In this document: positions 1-11,964 of the stretch, piece by piece
Layout: the number at the start of each line of letters is the position of its first letter
Numbering within the stretch: position 1 is the stretch's first letter
DNA from: Portulaca oleracea
Taxonomy: Eukaryota; Streptophyta; Magnoliopsida; Caryophyllales; Portulacaceae
Assembly: GCA_029582165.1 (NCBI GenBank)
Contig: CM055888.1
Location: 13,584,001-13,648,000 of the forward strand
DNA length: 64,000 nucleotides
Direction: 5' to 3'
Position numbers and translations under genes: made by a program
The notes under the pieces: model-generated
The model's input: the letters and a program-made list of their open reading frames with translations, nothing else
Database searches by the model: none
What the model was told of the DNA's origin: nothing

Positions 1-913
1 GCCGCCCTCAAGGCCTATAACTTAAGCACTAAGTCGAAGCATTCGGAGCTCCAACATACTTGAATCTGAGCATTAGAAATCACGCCAATCTAAAATTCTA
101 AAACCAACATAGCAAATTAATCATATTCTTGCTTGTAATCATACCCTTTCCAAACCATCTCTTCATCGTGGGAAGGCAAACCTGAATATTTCCTAAAAAA
201 TGATTCTAGCATCTTTAAACGAAATACTAATCTTATTTATATAAGTTTATCCATGCATAAAAAATCCCAACTTATTGTAACTTTTGGATCACATTACTCG
301 TGCTTTTGCAAGGTAAAATTATAAGCTAGTTAGCTCAATGATCCATACATACCTTGTAACATAGTTCTCTTATGTTTGCTAGTTAATTGTGGGGTCACAT
401 TGCTCATACTTGATTAGTTGCTTGTTTTGACATGTTTGGTTGTTTGATCTCTTCTTTTTCGATTTTGAATAATAATAAAAAAACATTCTTTTACGAAGAG
501 TCATTCATTTATGAAATATGATATCCTTATCATTTGTTTGAACATTAATATTTCATTATCATGGCACTTAATTATTTTTATTCAATAATTAAGGGGAGTA
601 GCCCCAATTTATTCATCATAGAATTAAAAGTGCCATACATCCAATGCAATAGCCCTTGTCAGTATCCACATGCATCTCATCCCAAGGCCAAGTTTAACAA
701 ACTTACAGCAAGGCAAAAGCATACAATTTGGGGATCAAACTTAAAAAAAGTATTCATACTACTCAATGGCAACAATTTAAACTAAAACCAGGAACACAAC
801 CATAATTGCTCATGGACAAATGATTAATTGCAAGCACAAACACATTAAACTCAAATCATTTCAAGGTTTCATTTTTACATTACACTCAACAAACTGTGCA
901 AAGCTCAACTCCA
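1..913 (+). repeat. Left LTR of element D (R/U5 part only)
   Basis: Matches 23450-24360 base for base apart from scattered substitutions and 1-3 nt indels. The U3 and promoter part is off the left edge. The shared sequence ends in CA at 913; the next three bases (agt) also match the right copy, which may be chance. No gene is visible in it. Confidence 0.8.
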
Positions 914-1310
914 AGTCATCATAATTAATCAAGCTTTTCTTTCCATATTTGACGCTCTCCAAAATTCTTATGAAGATATGATGTATATTTCCAGCAAGGA
1001 TTCTAATTCTCACCAAAATTACTTGCTGTCAACCTACACAAATAAGGTAAGAATCAATTAGCACACATTTCAAATCAATTACTTGAAATCTTACCACATA
1101 GGGATTGGCGTAGAATGCAGATTGTTGTTTACTTATTAGTGTTTGCTGGTGAAGATCTTATCAAGGCCTTCCAATGTTAATTAGTTAAGGAGAGATGTTT
1201 TGGCTTTCCAATTCAAAATATATTAAGCCTTCAAGTGCATTCTGTCAAGGTCTTGTCAATGGGATTGGTGAGGCTAACAATAACAAGTGCTAGGTTTTAT
1301 GCTAGAAGTT
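914..1310 (+). other. Element D internal remnant, no gene seen
   Basis: Sequence between the left LTR of D and the insertion site of solo LTR C. No reading frame, primer binding site or RNA gene is recognisable. It ends with aagtt, the direct repeat that flanks C. Confidence 0.5.
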
Positions 1311-2232
1311 TGATACGCCGCAAGTGCATGGGTGTATGTGTAGCAAGTATCAAGGTCGATCCCATAGGGACTTTGCTAACTACACACCAAACTAGCTTCC
1401 TATCTGATTGCTAGATCGATTGGGTTTTGAGATGGATCAATCTATAACTATTTCTATTCACTAACAAATAGCAAATCTAACCGATATTCACACAATTTTC
1501 TGGATTAATCAATATGAAAAAGGTGTTAAGGGAATAAAATCTAAGTAACTCTATAAATCAAACAAGTGGATTGAGCATGAATGTCACTAATTTGGTACAT
1601 TTTAGGGTCGATAATCGCATAAAGTATTTCATAGCAAGCTTTAGGCAATGAAACGAATTGCTAAGAAAAATTAATCACCTACTTTCGTGGTTATTTCAAT
1701 TTTATCTAAGCTGAAGATCAAATTATCAAAAGACCCCTACTTACAAAATCCTCTATGTCTAGTTCATTTTATAATTAGTTTAATCCTAAGAGTTCCGATT
1801 ATCGAATTTCTCTATTCGGTACCTCATTCAATAATCTAAATCCATGCTAATGGTGCGCAAACAAAAGCAATGACATACAATATCAAAGGATAAACAAAAT
1901 GCATTCAAACTTGTAGACACCAGATTTTGTACCGTGACAAGTGTACAAATCAAGCACAACAAGAAAAGAGGCTAGAAGGAAAGCCAAGTCACTGGGCCTC
2001 CATCAATGAAGAGTTACCGGGTCAACCCACAACAAAAAGCCTTCACTTTCAACCCTTTCCACATACATATGCCCACCATTTCGAATCAGATTTTTTTCAC
2101 AAGTTTCGTTCGCCCTATTTCTTTTTATGAGAGTAAAGTACACATCATAAGCTTTCCAACGCCTTTTGAATTGCCTCAATCAGAGTCCGGATGAAAGAGT
2201 TATGGCCGTTTGAAGTTACACTTAGCCAGTTC

Positions 2233-2578
2233 AAAACCCACGCGGGTTTTAACAACTCTCAGGCCCAGAAATCTGGCCCAGTAAGAAAATCCGGCCCATA
2301 AGACTGCCAAACCCAGCCGGGTTTTAGATGTCAGAAGCGGCTCAGAAGAAAGGCGGCCCAGAAGCAGATCCGGCCCGGCCACAACAAAACCCGCGCGGGT
2401 TTTCTATCACCCGAAGCTCGTCGTTTTGCTCCGTCCACGTTAGCGATCCGTGCGAGATCATTCAAAACCCGCGCGAGTTTCTCTTTCAAAAGCTAGCGCC
2501 AATATCTTGATCATCCCCCTGATTTTAGCCCACATGCCATTGACTTCTGCCTTGACTTTCAAAACCCGCGAGGGTTTT
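2233..2578. repeat. Five spaced palindromes in U3 of element A (5' LTR)
   Basis: Copies of an 18-bp dyad with consensus AAAACCCGCGCGGGTTTT start at 2233, 2309, 2386, 2464 and 2561, that is 76, 77, 78 and 97 bp apart. The arms AAAACCC and GGGTTTT are conserved while the centre varies (ACGC, AGCC, GCGC, GCGA). The intervening sequence is largely unique, with faint similarity between the first two spacers. The array ends about 70 bp before the TATA box. Confidence 0.85.
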
Positions 2579-2646
2579 AGGATTGCATGGCATGATAATG
2601 GGGATGTGTCCCCATGATTTTCCCTCCAAACCTCACCTCATTCACT

Positions 2647-2654
2647 TATAAATA
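2647..2654 (+). promoter_or_regulatory. TATA box of element A 5' LTR
   Basis: TATAAATA followed by CCCC and a CATTCATTCATC-type leader, the usual look of a plant LTR promoter. The same box is at 11957-11964 in the 3' LTR. Confidence 0.65.
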
Positions 2655-3398
2655 CCCCCCTTCATTCCATTCATTCATCATCAACAACTCTCATAAACCA
2701 TCACCATTATACTCAAATTCTCATCAACTATCATCATCGTACTACCAAAACTCTCTCAAAATCCTCCCCCACCTATGTCCATACTCTCTTAAACCCACTT
2801 TTCTAATCACTCATACACCATTATTATCCATCCATTTCATCCATAATCCAAGTGCTATCCTACCATACTCAAGTCTCCATTTCATACAAGCGCCTCTCCA
2901 AGGATTTGTCAAGAGAAGTTCGGTACATCCATCGCCATACCAATACTTTAAGTAAGGTTTGAGCATCTTTCATTTCAATCATGTAATTACATTTGTTTAG
3001 CGCTTTACATGTACATTATTATGTAAAATATTTCTTTCAAATTTGCATGACAAGGAATATAATTTCGTAAAATTAATTAAACTTCTCCCCGCTCTTTTTC
3101 ATTTTAATGTCGATTTTAGTAGAGTCTGTTTTCTAACAGGTGAATTCGAGAGTTTTTATAATTCTCGAATTCGTAACCTTACCCCCGGACTTATAATTGG
3201 GTTTCTTAGACCGAAGTTATTTTTGTTAATTTTATGGTTTGTCGATTTCCTTAAATCGGCTGGCGACTCTTTGTCACTTTTACAAATCCTTTTGGTTATT
3301 TAAAATAAACGATAATTGCATGAAAATAATTATAAATGATTAGTACCACTTTTTATTAATCTAAGGCCACCCAAGAGAAAACAGGCCAGAAGATTAAT

Positions 3399-3495
3399 AA
3401 AACCCGCACGGGTTTTATTAATTTTCACCCCCTATTCTCTAGGTCGAAGCTGCACAGGGCCCGGCCCATTGCACCATAAAACCCGTGCGGGTTTT
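3399..3495. repeat. Two palindromes in R/U5 of element A 5' LTR
   Basis: Dyads with the same AAAACCC/GGGTTTT arms start at 3399 and 3478, 79 bp apart, the same period as in U3. The counterparts in the 3' LTR start at 12712 and 12791. Confidence 0.8.
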
Positions 3496-3770
3496 AGGGT
3501 CCCATGGCGGTCCCTTTGCTACTTCTTGGGCCTAGATATAATAATGCGCCAGTACTAAATTTATTAGTAAATTATTTTAGTGTAATTTCGGGTATTTTAA
3601 TAATGTGAAAGAGTTTGTAAAATAAATAAAGTTTCATCACCCCGAAAATGAATTTCGAAAATAAAAATATCCTTATTTAAGGATTAAGCAACCTTAGTCT
3701 GCTCCCGATCACTTAAGTAGCGCATCCGAAAACAATTTCCCCGAACGGGATATTTCCGAGTCCTACAGAT

Positions 3771-3788
3771 TGGCGACTCCACTGGGGA
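3771..3788 (+). other. Primer binding site of element A
   Basis: TGGCGACTCCACTGGGGA starts three bases after the LTR end. This is the PBS type known from Ogre/Tat elements (reported as complementary to a tRNA-Arg). It sets the element's orientation and the 5' LTR boundary. Confidence 0.8.
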
Positions 3789-5029
3789 TTTAAACTTAAA
3801 AAGAGAGTAAAACATAAAAAAAATCGAATTAAAGTGAAATTGTAAAAGGGAGAAGTTGATTATTTTCGCGATTTTATAATTCTTTTTTTTAGGCATCCTT
3901 TGCATACCGGGCCACTAATCGCGACTTTTGACACGTTAGCACAAAGGCGACGGATAAGTTATACCTAGGTGATTCCCTCGAGAGCGGGCGAGCCACTACT
4001 TGTGGGATGCACCCTACATCGCCAACCATTTGGTCCCCTCTCTCCCCGCGTTACACTCATAGGGCTTCCTTGAAGTTCTTTGAGAAATACCTCACACTCC
4101 CTACCCTCGGGTACGGAGAACGGGGATGAAAACGTGCGGTAGGCCATGAAATCCAACCATAGAAAAATCCATGAACATAGAGCCTTGGTTTAGGGTGTCC
4201 TTTCATGTGTATGCTATGTTCTATGTGCTACCCCTTCCCCTTTTTCCTTTTGTTTTAGAGTCGATCCTAGTTTGGAGGTTTTGTTCTAGTCCATATAAAA
4301 TTTATTGGGTTGAGAAAATAATTACTTATTAATTAGAATAATTAACTCCAAAGGCATCATGGTTAGCCCAAGTGGAAGGGTCCATTTATGCTTGAAGGGT
4401 GATTATTTTAATTAGTAAATAAAAATCGACTCACCTTTGATGATATTATATGACCCTTTACGAAATTCTCTTAACAAAGGTCCAAAAAAAATTTAATTAA
4501 AATGTTCAACAAAGTTAATGGATAGCGTTTTAGATTGCATAATAGTCACTAAGCTCGAGAAAATTGATTTGTCGATTTATTTAATAAATTAACCATTTGT
4601 TATGGTCGGCACGTTGTTAAGCCCAACCATATGGAATTTGTTGATTAAAGCTATGAATTAATTATGACTCGCTTATTGTTGACTTTATTCAATCCTTTAC
4701 AATGTCTATTTTCCTCGACTAATAAAATAAAATAGATAAGTAACAAAAACAAAAAAAAGAAAAATGGGTCGTCAGTCTTGTTGAACATTATTCTAGTCCG
4801 CATAATAGCCAGTATAGTTTGAGTTGTCTGAATTGTTGGTCCAAGATACAGATTCTCCTTAAAACGGTCGGCCTGTGGATTGGGCCCATCCGAATTAAGA
4901 AACACTGACTTAAACCTATCAATTTATGATTCACTCTCTATATTTGGCTTTATCCGGCCCTTTATAATGCTCTTGTTGTAAAAAGTGTTGTGACACGCAA
5001 CCTGTTGTTTCCTGGGTCAGTATATAGGT
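3789..5029 (+). other. Leader of element A, no gene seen
   Basis: AT-rich untranslated leader. Neither strand shows a gag-like frame, only short frames without recognisable motifs. Confidence 0.5.
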
Positions 5030-6240
5030 GTCTCAAAATAGTCCTGGATGAGTCTTTGTTTCAGAGTCTACATGTAAATATTTTTCAGTCTTTAGAAAGT
5101 CTCGTACAAGGTCATGTCATATGTGCGTTTTGTTTTGAAGTCTAAACCTGGGTCATGGGTGAGTCTCTGGTCTAGGTCATAAGTGAGTCTTTTCCTTTGT
5201 TAATGTGTGCTTGTCTCTTTTAGAAAGTACAGTGTAAACCCAGGTCATGGGCGAGTCTTTGCTTCAGGGTCAGGATATGAATGTCTTTTTCTTTAGATAG
5301 TATCATATAAGGTCTAGGATGAATCTTTGTGTTAGTGTCTGGATGTAAGTGTCTTGCATTCTTTAGAAAGTATCATATGAGGTCTAAGATGAGTCTTCGC
5401 GTTAGTGTCTGCATGTAAGTATCTTGCATTCTTTAGAAAGAATCATATAAGATCTAGGATGAGTCTTTATGTTAGTGTTTGCATATAAGTGTCTTGCATT
5501 CTTTAGGAAGTTTCATACAGGTTCGTAGGGCATGGGTGAGTCCTTTTCCAGAGTCAACATATGAATGTCTTGCATTATAGAAGTCTCATATAGGGTCTAA
5601 GTCATCCAAACCCATGCCATGGGTCAGTCGTTGAGTTGTTTCTCGAGTTAGCGTGTAAGTGTCTTTCATTCTTAGGAATTCTCGTATAAGGTCAAAGTCA
5701 TGGGAAAGTCTGTGTTTAGAGTCATCATGTAAATATCTGTCCTTTTTTTAGAAGTCTAGTGCAAACTCATGTCATGGGTGAGTCGTTAAGTCTTTTTCTT
5801 GAGTTAGCATGTAAGTGTGTTGTCATTCTGAAAGTCTCATATAGGTTCATAGGTCATGAAAACCCATGTCGTGGGTAAGTCTGTGTCTAGAGTCATCATG
5901 TAAATATCTTGTTATTAAGAAGCTAGTGTAAGCCCATGTCATGGGTGAGTCTTTTGTCGTGTTGGCATATCATGAAAATATCTGTTTTTTTAGAAGTCTA
6001 ATGTAAACCCATGTCATAAGTTAGGATTTCCGGGTCAGCATATAAGCATTTGCACGTTAGGAAGTCTCACATAGAATTTAGGGCATGTAGACCCATCCCG
6101 TGGGTAAGTCTTTTCCTTAAGTCAGCATGTAAAGGTCTTGCATCCTAGGAAGTCTCATGTAGGTCATTTAGCTCTTTCAAACCCATGTCCTGGGTGAGTC
6201 TCTCCCAAGTCAGCATATAGGCAGTTCATGTAGGTCATTT
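5030..6240 (+). repeat. Degenerate tandem array of about 70-bp units
   Basis: The phrase CTTGCATT recurs at 5353, 5423 and 5493, giving a 70-bp unit, together with repeated phrases for 'gggtgagtct', 'gcatgtaagt' and 'aagtctcat'. Outside 5340-5510 the unit is more diverged. It lies in the 5' internal part of element A and does not encode a recognisable protein. Confidence 0.7.
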
Positions 6241-9200
6241 AGGTCATGCATGCATTGGGACGGGGTTTTCCTCATTTGTCTAGTGTCAGGGTCAAGGCCT
6301 GAGCTAACCATAAAAGGAATATTTTGGATGACGGGAAATTTTGCAACTACCATAGATCCCGAGGGAACAACATGGAGAATTGTTAGACTTTGGAGCACAT
6401 GATCCATTCAGGGAAATTGCTCCCACCGAAAGCAGCACAATAGACCAGATATAACATGAATTCCCCATACGAGGTCAAGGAGGGCACATCATCAAAGGAG
6501 CTCTAGAAGTAGCTACAGTCTTGGTTGTCAACCATTTCATGCTCAGAGTCTGTTAGAGTTAGTTCTTCTTTCGTTTCTTGAATTCGGTTGCTCTTGTTGC
6601 TTTTTGATCAAATAGAATTTCGTGCTTGTGTTTTAGACTTGAGTTGAGACGTTCTCTCATCTATCCATCATCCGTACAAACCAAGTCTGACAAAATTCAT
6701 CTTCTCTTATCCTTCAATCTTTGCTATGTACCTCGTTCCCATCTTTTATTTTATCGAATCCAGGGTTTAATTAAAGAAAAAAAAAAGGAAAGAAAAAAAA
6801 GAGTGAAAAACTATAGAGTGGCCGGTTTGAAAACCTCGTTGAGGCAAATCGGGCAAAAGGAGAGAATAAAAATTGATTGAGAGAAGTCAGCCTGCATCTT
6901 TCCATCCAACAAGCTGAGCAAAAGGAGAGAATATCATCAGGAAAGATCAAGTCCAATAGTCTCTCGAAAAGTGAACTCTCCTCATTGGAAATCTCGCAGC
7001 TTAACTATATGTGTCGAGGACAGGGGGCTTGAACCCAACCTTCATTTCATCACCCATATTACCCTCATCTTTTCATCCAATCTCGACTTACCACCTACCA
7101 CTCACATCTTTGACCTCTCCATCAAACCTCAACCCTTTTTAAACCCTTAACCCAATCCAAAAGGTGTGTTATAACCAAAGGAGAATAGGAGTCAACCCAT
7201 GAAGAAGGAATTTGAAGAAAAAAAAAAGAAAAAAGAGAGACCTTAGCCTTGACCAACCTGGTCATTCTCCTCATGACCAATCCATATCTACCCCAAAGCC
7301 AAAAGATGTATTGTGACTAATGTCATTAGAAAGGCGAACAGGAGTCAATCCCATGGAGAAGAAAGTCGAATAAAAAGAGCAAAAAAAAAAGGTGAAAAAA
7401 AAGTGAAAGCAAAAAGAGCCAGAAAAATGGAGTTCAAAAAAAAGAAAAAAAGAAAAAGAAAAGAAGTTGAGAAGGAAATGAAATAAGAAAAAGGAAGAAA
7501 GAAAGAAGAAAAAAAAGGGTTAGAGGAGAATAAGAAGTGAGAACGCGAAAATAAGTCATGCATCCATACATCTCAGTCTTCTGTAACCTTCACAAACCTT
7601 TCATCCATCCATAACCTGCATATGAACCCTCAAACCTTCACAACCATCTTTTCGAACCGTTACGACTTCCTCGAGGCACTGTCCATTAAAGTTGCGCTTA
7701 AAGAACTACGACTGGCCTGATTCCACCTTGGATACGTAGGAAAACCTCTTTGAGGTCCGGCCGCTACAAGGAGCATCCTTTGTCCTCAAAATGTTGGTCT
7801 TTGAGAGAGAAAAAAAAAGAAAAAGAAAAAAAGAGAGGCTAGCTTGGAATCCCAGGCTAAGCAAAAGGAGAGTGAGAGAATAAGAGAGGCTAGCCTGAAA
7901 ACCCGTCAGGGCACGTTAGACAAAAGGAGAGGAAACCCTGGATTCTATCTATCATCGTCATTAACTCTCAATCTTCCTTCTGTCAGACTTGGACATCATT
8001 CCATAACCATGTTCCAACCTTTCCCAAGAGATGATGTCTTACCCCATTTTACCATCTGTTTACCCTTTCAGGACACGATCATTCTTGAGTGTCTCCCTAT
8101 AAACCATTTCTTAAGAGAAGATGTCTATCCCATTTGACCATCTCTTCAAGACACGATCCTTCTTGAGTGTCTCCCTGTCTCATTCATCAATAAAAGTCTC
8201 ATCAACCATCCCTTTCTCTAGAGATGATGTCTATCCCATTTGACCATCTCTTCCCCCCTTCAAGGCACGATCATTCTTAAGTGTCTCCATATCCCATTCA
8301 CCATCGTCCACCGTCTTTTTCCCCAAACGTCTTCCGATCAACCTTTTCTAGCCTCTTCATCCCATCTCACCCTTTGAGGACTTTTCAGCTTAATCATCAA
8401 TGCAAGTATGAGGTTTTGTGTGGCTTACTTCTCAGCAAGAGCGAAAGCCGTCCACATCAGATCAGCGGCCAACTGGCAACCACATGATCATGAACAGACT
8501 CAAAAACAAGCTACTCTAAACTGGGGGCCCGCGCTACCTTTATGGCATCAGTCAAGACATTTATCGAAGAAAGCTTCTAAGAGGGACACCTACTCCCTAT
8601 CCTACAAGGTCCTGCATCTTCAATCTCATAAACGTCCTAATAGTGGTCTCATCAAGAAAAAAAATAAAAGAAAAAAAAGAGAGAGAGAAAAAAAAAAGAA
8701 AAAAAAAGAAAAAAAAAAGAAAAAGAAAAGAGGGGCTAACTTAAAAACCCTTTGGGCAAGTTAGGCAAAAGGAGAGTTTGAGACTCACTACTAAGGACTA
8801 TGCCTTCTCCTATTCTATGGTCCCTATGCATCATCAATCCACATCGAAACTGGGGGCTTGTAAATCTCCAAGGTGCTCTCCAAAGCAAGACAGTGTCATC
8901 AAGACTCTACGCCAAACCGGGGGCTTGTCATACATCAGCATACATTTGCAAGTAATCAAGGTCATCTACATGATCATTCAAGAAACATATCCTTCAGGCT
9001 TGTTGCCTCTATCATTGTTCCCTATTCCATGGCCTGAATGTTCCTGAAATTCCCCATGAGTGGCCTTGATCCTTAGAAAGCATTGTCTTAGGGAGTCATG
9101 GTTTTAGGAAAACATTGTCTTAGGAAAGCATTGTCTTAGAAAATCATTGTCCGAAAAAATCTTTGTCTAAAATTAGAGTCGGGGGTTGTCTACGTGTAGA

Positions 9201-9275
9201 ATTGCATGTGTAGAATAGCATAGAGCATTATACGTGTGTCCTATCTAAGCATAATAGGGTTGCATTGCATCCATA
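6241..9275 (+). other. Non-coding internal region of element A with purine tracts
   Basis: No pol or gag remnant is visible. Notable parts are A/G-rich tracts (7200-7550, 7809-7835, 8657-8740), repeated phrases around 'gaggctagcctg...aaaaggagag' near 6890, 7840, 7890 and 8730, and a repeated phrase 'gatgatgtct' with 'cacgatc' at 8020-8290. One block at 7675-7775 is shared with element B. Confidence 0.5.
7675..7775 (+). other. Block conserved between Ogre-like elements A and B
   Basis: Contains 'gaactacgactggcctgatt', 'ggatacgtagga' and 'ctttgaggtccggccgctac'. The reverse complement occurs at about 59155-59245 in element B, in the same orientation relative to that element. Similar 'gatacgtagg' blocks are common in plant Tat elements. 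Its role is unknown. Confidence 0.6.
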
Positions 9276-9602
9276 TGTCATGTCAGAGTCACATTGAATC
9301 AATTTGTCATGCATCGAGTCAATTTGTCATGCACCAAGTCAATTTGTCATGCATCGAGTCAATTTGTCATGCACCAAATCCGTTTGTCATGCATCGAGTC
9401 AATTTGTCATGCATCAAGTCAGTTTGTCATGCATCAAGCTAGTCTATCATACATCGAGTCAATTTGTCATGTATTGAGTCAATTTGTCATGCATTGAAAC
9501 AATTTGTCATGCGTCGAGTCAATTTGTCATGCATCAAGTCAGTCTATCATGCGTTGAGTCAGTCTGTTGTGTATCGAGTCAGTTTGTCATACATAAAGTC
9601 GA
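9276..9602 (+). repeat. Tandem array of a 20-bp unit
   Basis: About 16 head-to-tail copies of a 20-bp unit, typical form TTTGTCATGCATCGAGTCAA, with an exact 20-bp period between 9300 and 9540. Open frames across it only read the repeat. It sits in the 3' half of the internal region of element A. Confidence 0.85.
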
Positions 9603-10379
9603 TAGTCATGCATGAATGTATGAGTGCATGAATGCTTGTGTCAAAAACAAAAAAAAAAAAAATTGCATTGTTTGTGCAAGAGTTTAGTAGACTAGTTGCA
9701 TGCACGCCCGTATATCTGAAAATAAAAAAGAAGAAGAAGAAGCAAGGAAGTGCTACATCGTTGCTCTAGAACGCAACACTGGGGGCTGCTTAAGCCCATA
9801 TGCTCTCTCAATCAGACCAGTCGACATGGTTTCCAGTCACTAAGAGCAAGATTAGAGCAATCTCTAATCCAACTCTTGCTGGACAAGTTAGCATACAGTC
9901 AAGTGCATGCATACTCGTCGAGAAAAGAAGGACAATCAAAGCCTCAAGCTTGACTACTAATCATCAAGAGCAAGATTAGAGAAATCTCTAATCACACTCT
10001 AGATGACTTCTATCCATCATCCGAAGCTCATCCTCATGATAGGGACGCCACTAACACAATCATCCGCATCGGGCAAATCCGATTCGCCTCGGGAAAATCC
10101 GTTGGGCATCACCATCAACGTCGGGAAAATCCGATCTACATCGGGAAAATCCGATTCTCCTAGGAAGAATCTATTAGGCATCATGCACATCGATTCGCCT
10201 CGGGAGAATTTGTTGGCCATCATCAACTACATCGCGAAAATTCGATCTATCTCGGGAAAATCCGATGGGCATCATCAACACCGGGAAAGACTGGGACATC
10301 GACTGAAACAAAGGAGAAAAGGAGGTCATCAGCGATCAATCTGCCAGACAGGCAGCCATCACTGACACCAGGTCGCTGC
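9603..10379 (+). other. Element A internal sequence with short 'tcgggaaaatccga' repeats
   Basis: No gene. Between about 10066 and 10290 the phrase TCGGGAAAATCCGA recurs several times, mixed with 'gggcatcatcaac' phrases, as an irregular short-period repeat. The sequence before it is unique. Confidence 0.55.
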
Positions 10380-11165
10380 TAAAAGGCGCCATCATCATCT
10401 ATCATCCGACCGCCACATAAAAGAGCGCCGACAGCATCCATCTTTCGGTCGCCACATAAAAGAGCACCGACGTCATCCATCCACACAACCCAAAACCGAT
10501 GGCCCTAAGACTGCGGATTGGAGATTTCCAAAGCTCAGGTAAAAATCTGAACCCATTTGCATTTCCAAAAACTAATACTTAATTTTCTTGTGATTTTCAG
10601 GTTACCGCATAAAAGAACACCTTCATCCGGTAGCCACATAAAAGAGCACCATCAGTGACATTCGTCCAACGGTTGCCACCTAAAGGCCTCCAACGATGTC
10701 ACAGTGACAGTCGTCCAACGGTTGCCACTTAAAGGCCTCCAACGATGTCGTCAGCAACAATCGTCCAACGGGTTCCACGTAAAGGTCTCTGATAATGTTA
10801 GCAACAGCAGTCATTTAAATGGATGCCACATAAAGGTATCAAACGACATTCTCAGCATTAGTCGTCCAACGGTTGCCACCTAAAGGTTACCGACGACCTC
10901 ATAAGCAGCAGCAGTCGTCCAAACGGATTCCATTTAAAAGTCTCCAACAACATTCTCAGCATCAGTCGTCCAACGATTGCCACCTAAAGGTTACCGACGA
11001 CCTCTTCATCGGCGTCAGTCGTGCAACATATTCCACTTAAAGGTCTCTAACGACATCTTCAGCAGCAGTCGTTCAACGGTTGCCACCTAAAGGTTACCGA
11101 CGACATCATCATCAGCAACATCATGAGGTCGCCATATAAAAGAGCACCGCCAACATCAATGACAG
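10380..11165 (+). repeat. Tandem array of about 50-bp units before the polypurine tract
   Basis: Units beginning TCGTCCAACGGTTGCCACCT recur about every 50 bp (near 10668, 10710, 10760, 10861, 10914, 10965, 11018 and 11068). They are preceded by related 'gtcgccacataaaagagc' units at 10406-10460 and interrupted around 10490-10610. A tandem array between the coding part and the 3' LTR is a reported feature of Ogre elements. Confidence 0.75.
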
Positions 11166-11207
11166 ACATCAAGTCTACTTTGACCTTCGTCCTATTCGGA
11201 CTCGATC

Positions 11208-11222
11208 AAAGTGGGGGCTCTC
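11208..11222 (+). other. Polypurine tract of element A
   Basis: AAAGTGGGGGCTCTC immediately before the 3' LTR at 11223. The same AAAGTGGGGGCT core occurs on the minus strand beside the LTR of element B. Confidence 0.75.
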
Positions 11223-11542
11223 TATAGACACCGGATTTTGTACCGGGACAAGTGTACAAATCAAGCACCACAAGAAAAGAGGCTAGAAGGAAAGCCAAGT
11301 CATTGGGCCACCATCAATGAGGAGTTACCGGGTCAACCCACAACAAAAAGCCTTCATTTTCCACCCTTTCCACATACATATGCCCACCATTTCGAATCAC
11401 ATTTTTTTCACAAGTCTCGTTGGCCCCATTTCTTTTTATGAGAGTAAGTACACATCATAAGCTTTCCAACGCCTTTTGAGTTACCTCAATTGAAGTCCGG
11501 ATGAAAGAGTTATGGCCGTTTGAAGTGATACTTAGCCAGTTC

Positions 11543-11888
11543 AAAACCCACGCGGGTTTTAACAACTCTCAGGCCCAAAAATCTAGCCCAGTAAGCATAT
11601 CCGGCCCATAAGACTGCCAAACCCGCGCGGGTTTTAGATGTCAAAAGCGGCTCAGAAGAAAGGCGGCCCAGAAGCAGATCCGGCCTCGCAACTACAAAAC
11701 CCGCGCGGGTTTTCAAACACCTGAAGCGCGTCGTTTTGCTCCGTCCACGTCAGCGATCCGTGCGAGATCATTCAAAACCCGCGCGGGTTTTCTCTTCCAA
11801 AAGCTAGCGGCAATATCTTGATCATCCCCCTAATTTTAGCCCACATGCCATTGACTTTTGCCTTGACTTCCAAACCCGCGTGGGTTTT
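11543..11888. repeat. Five spaced palindromes in U3 of element A (3' LTR)
   Basis: Dyads start at 11543, 11619, 11696, 11774 and 11872 (76, 77, 78 and 98 bp apart); two more are at 12712 and 12791. Some copies here are perfect where the 5' LTR copy is not (11619 and 11774), and the reverse at 12712, so the two LTRs have drifted independently at the dyad centres and arms. Confidence 0.85.
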
Positions 11889-11956
11889 AGGATTGCATGG
11901 CATGATCATGGGAATGTGTCCCCATGATTTTCCCTCCAAACCTCACCTCATTCACG

Positions 11957-11964
11957 TATAAATA
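11957..11964 (+). promoter_or_regulatory. TATA box of element A 3' LTR
   Basis: TATAAATA with the same CCCC-rich context as in the 5' LTR. Confidence 0.6.

Larger units (their letters stand above)
1912..3767 (+). repeat. 5' LTR of element A
   Basis: 1856 bp, paired with 11223-13080. Order: U3 with five dyad motifs, TATA box at 2647, a pyrimidine-rich stretch that would be the transcript start, then R/U5 with two more dyads. The right LTR begins TATAGACACC instead of TGTAGACACC, a single change in the terminal dinucleotide. Confidence 0.85.

Noticed and set aside
7200..7560. Minus-strand Phe/Ser/Leu-rich frame (7345-7563), possible membrane protein
   Set aside because: It is the antisense reading of an A/G-rich tract in element A; no conserved feature.
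9236..9497. Open frames with repeated CHASSQFVMH-type residues
   Set aside because: They are the 20-bp tandem repeat translated in two frames; no start context or homology.
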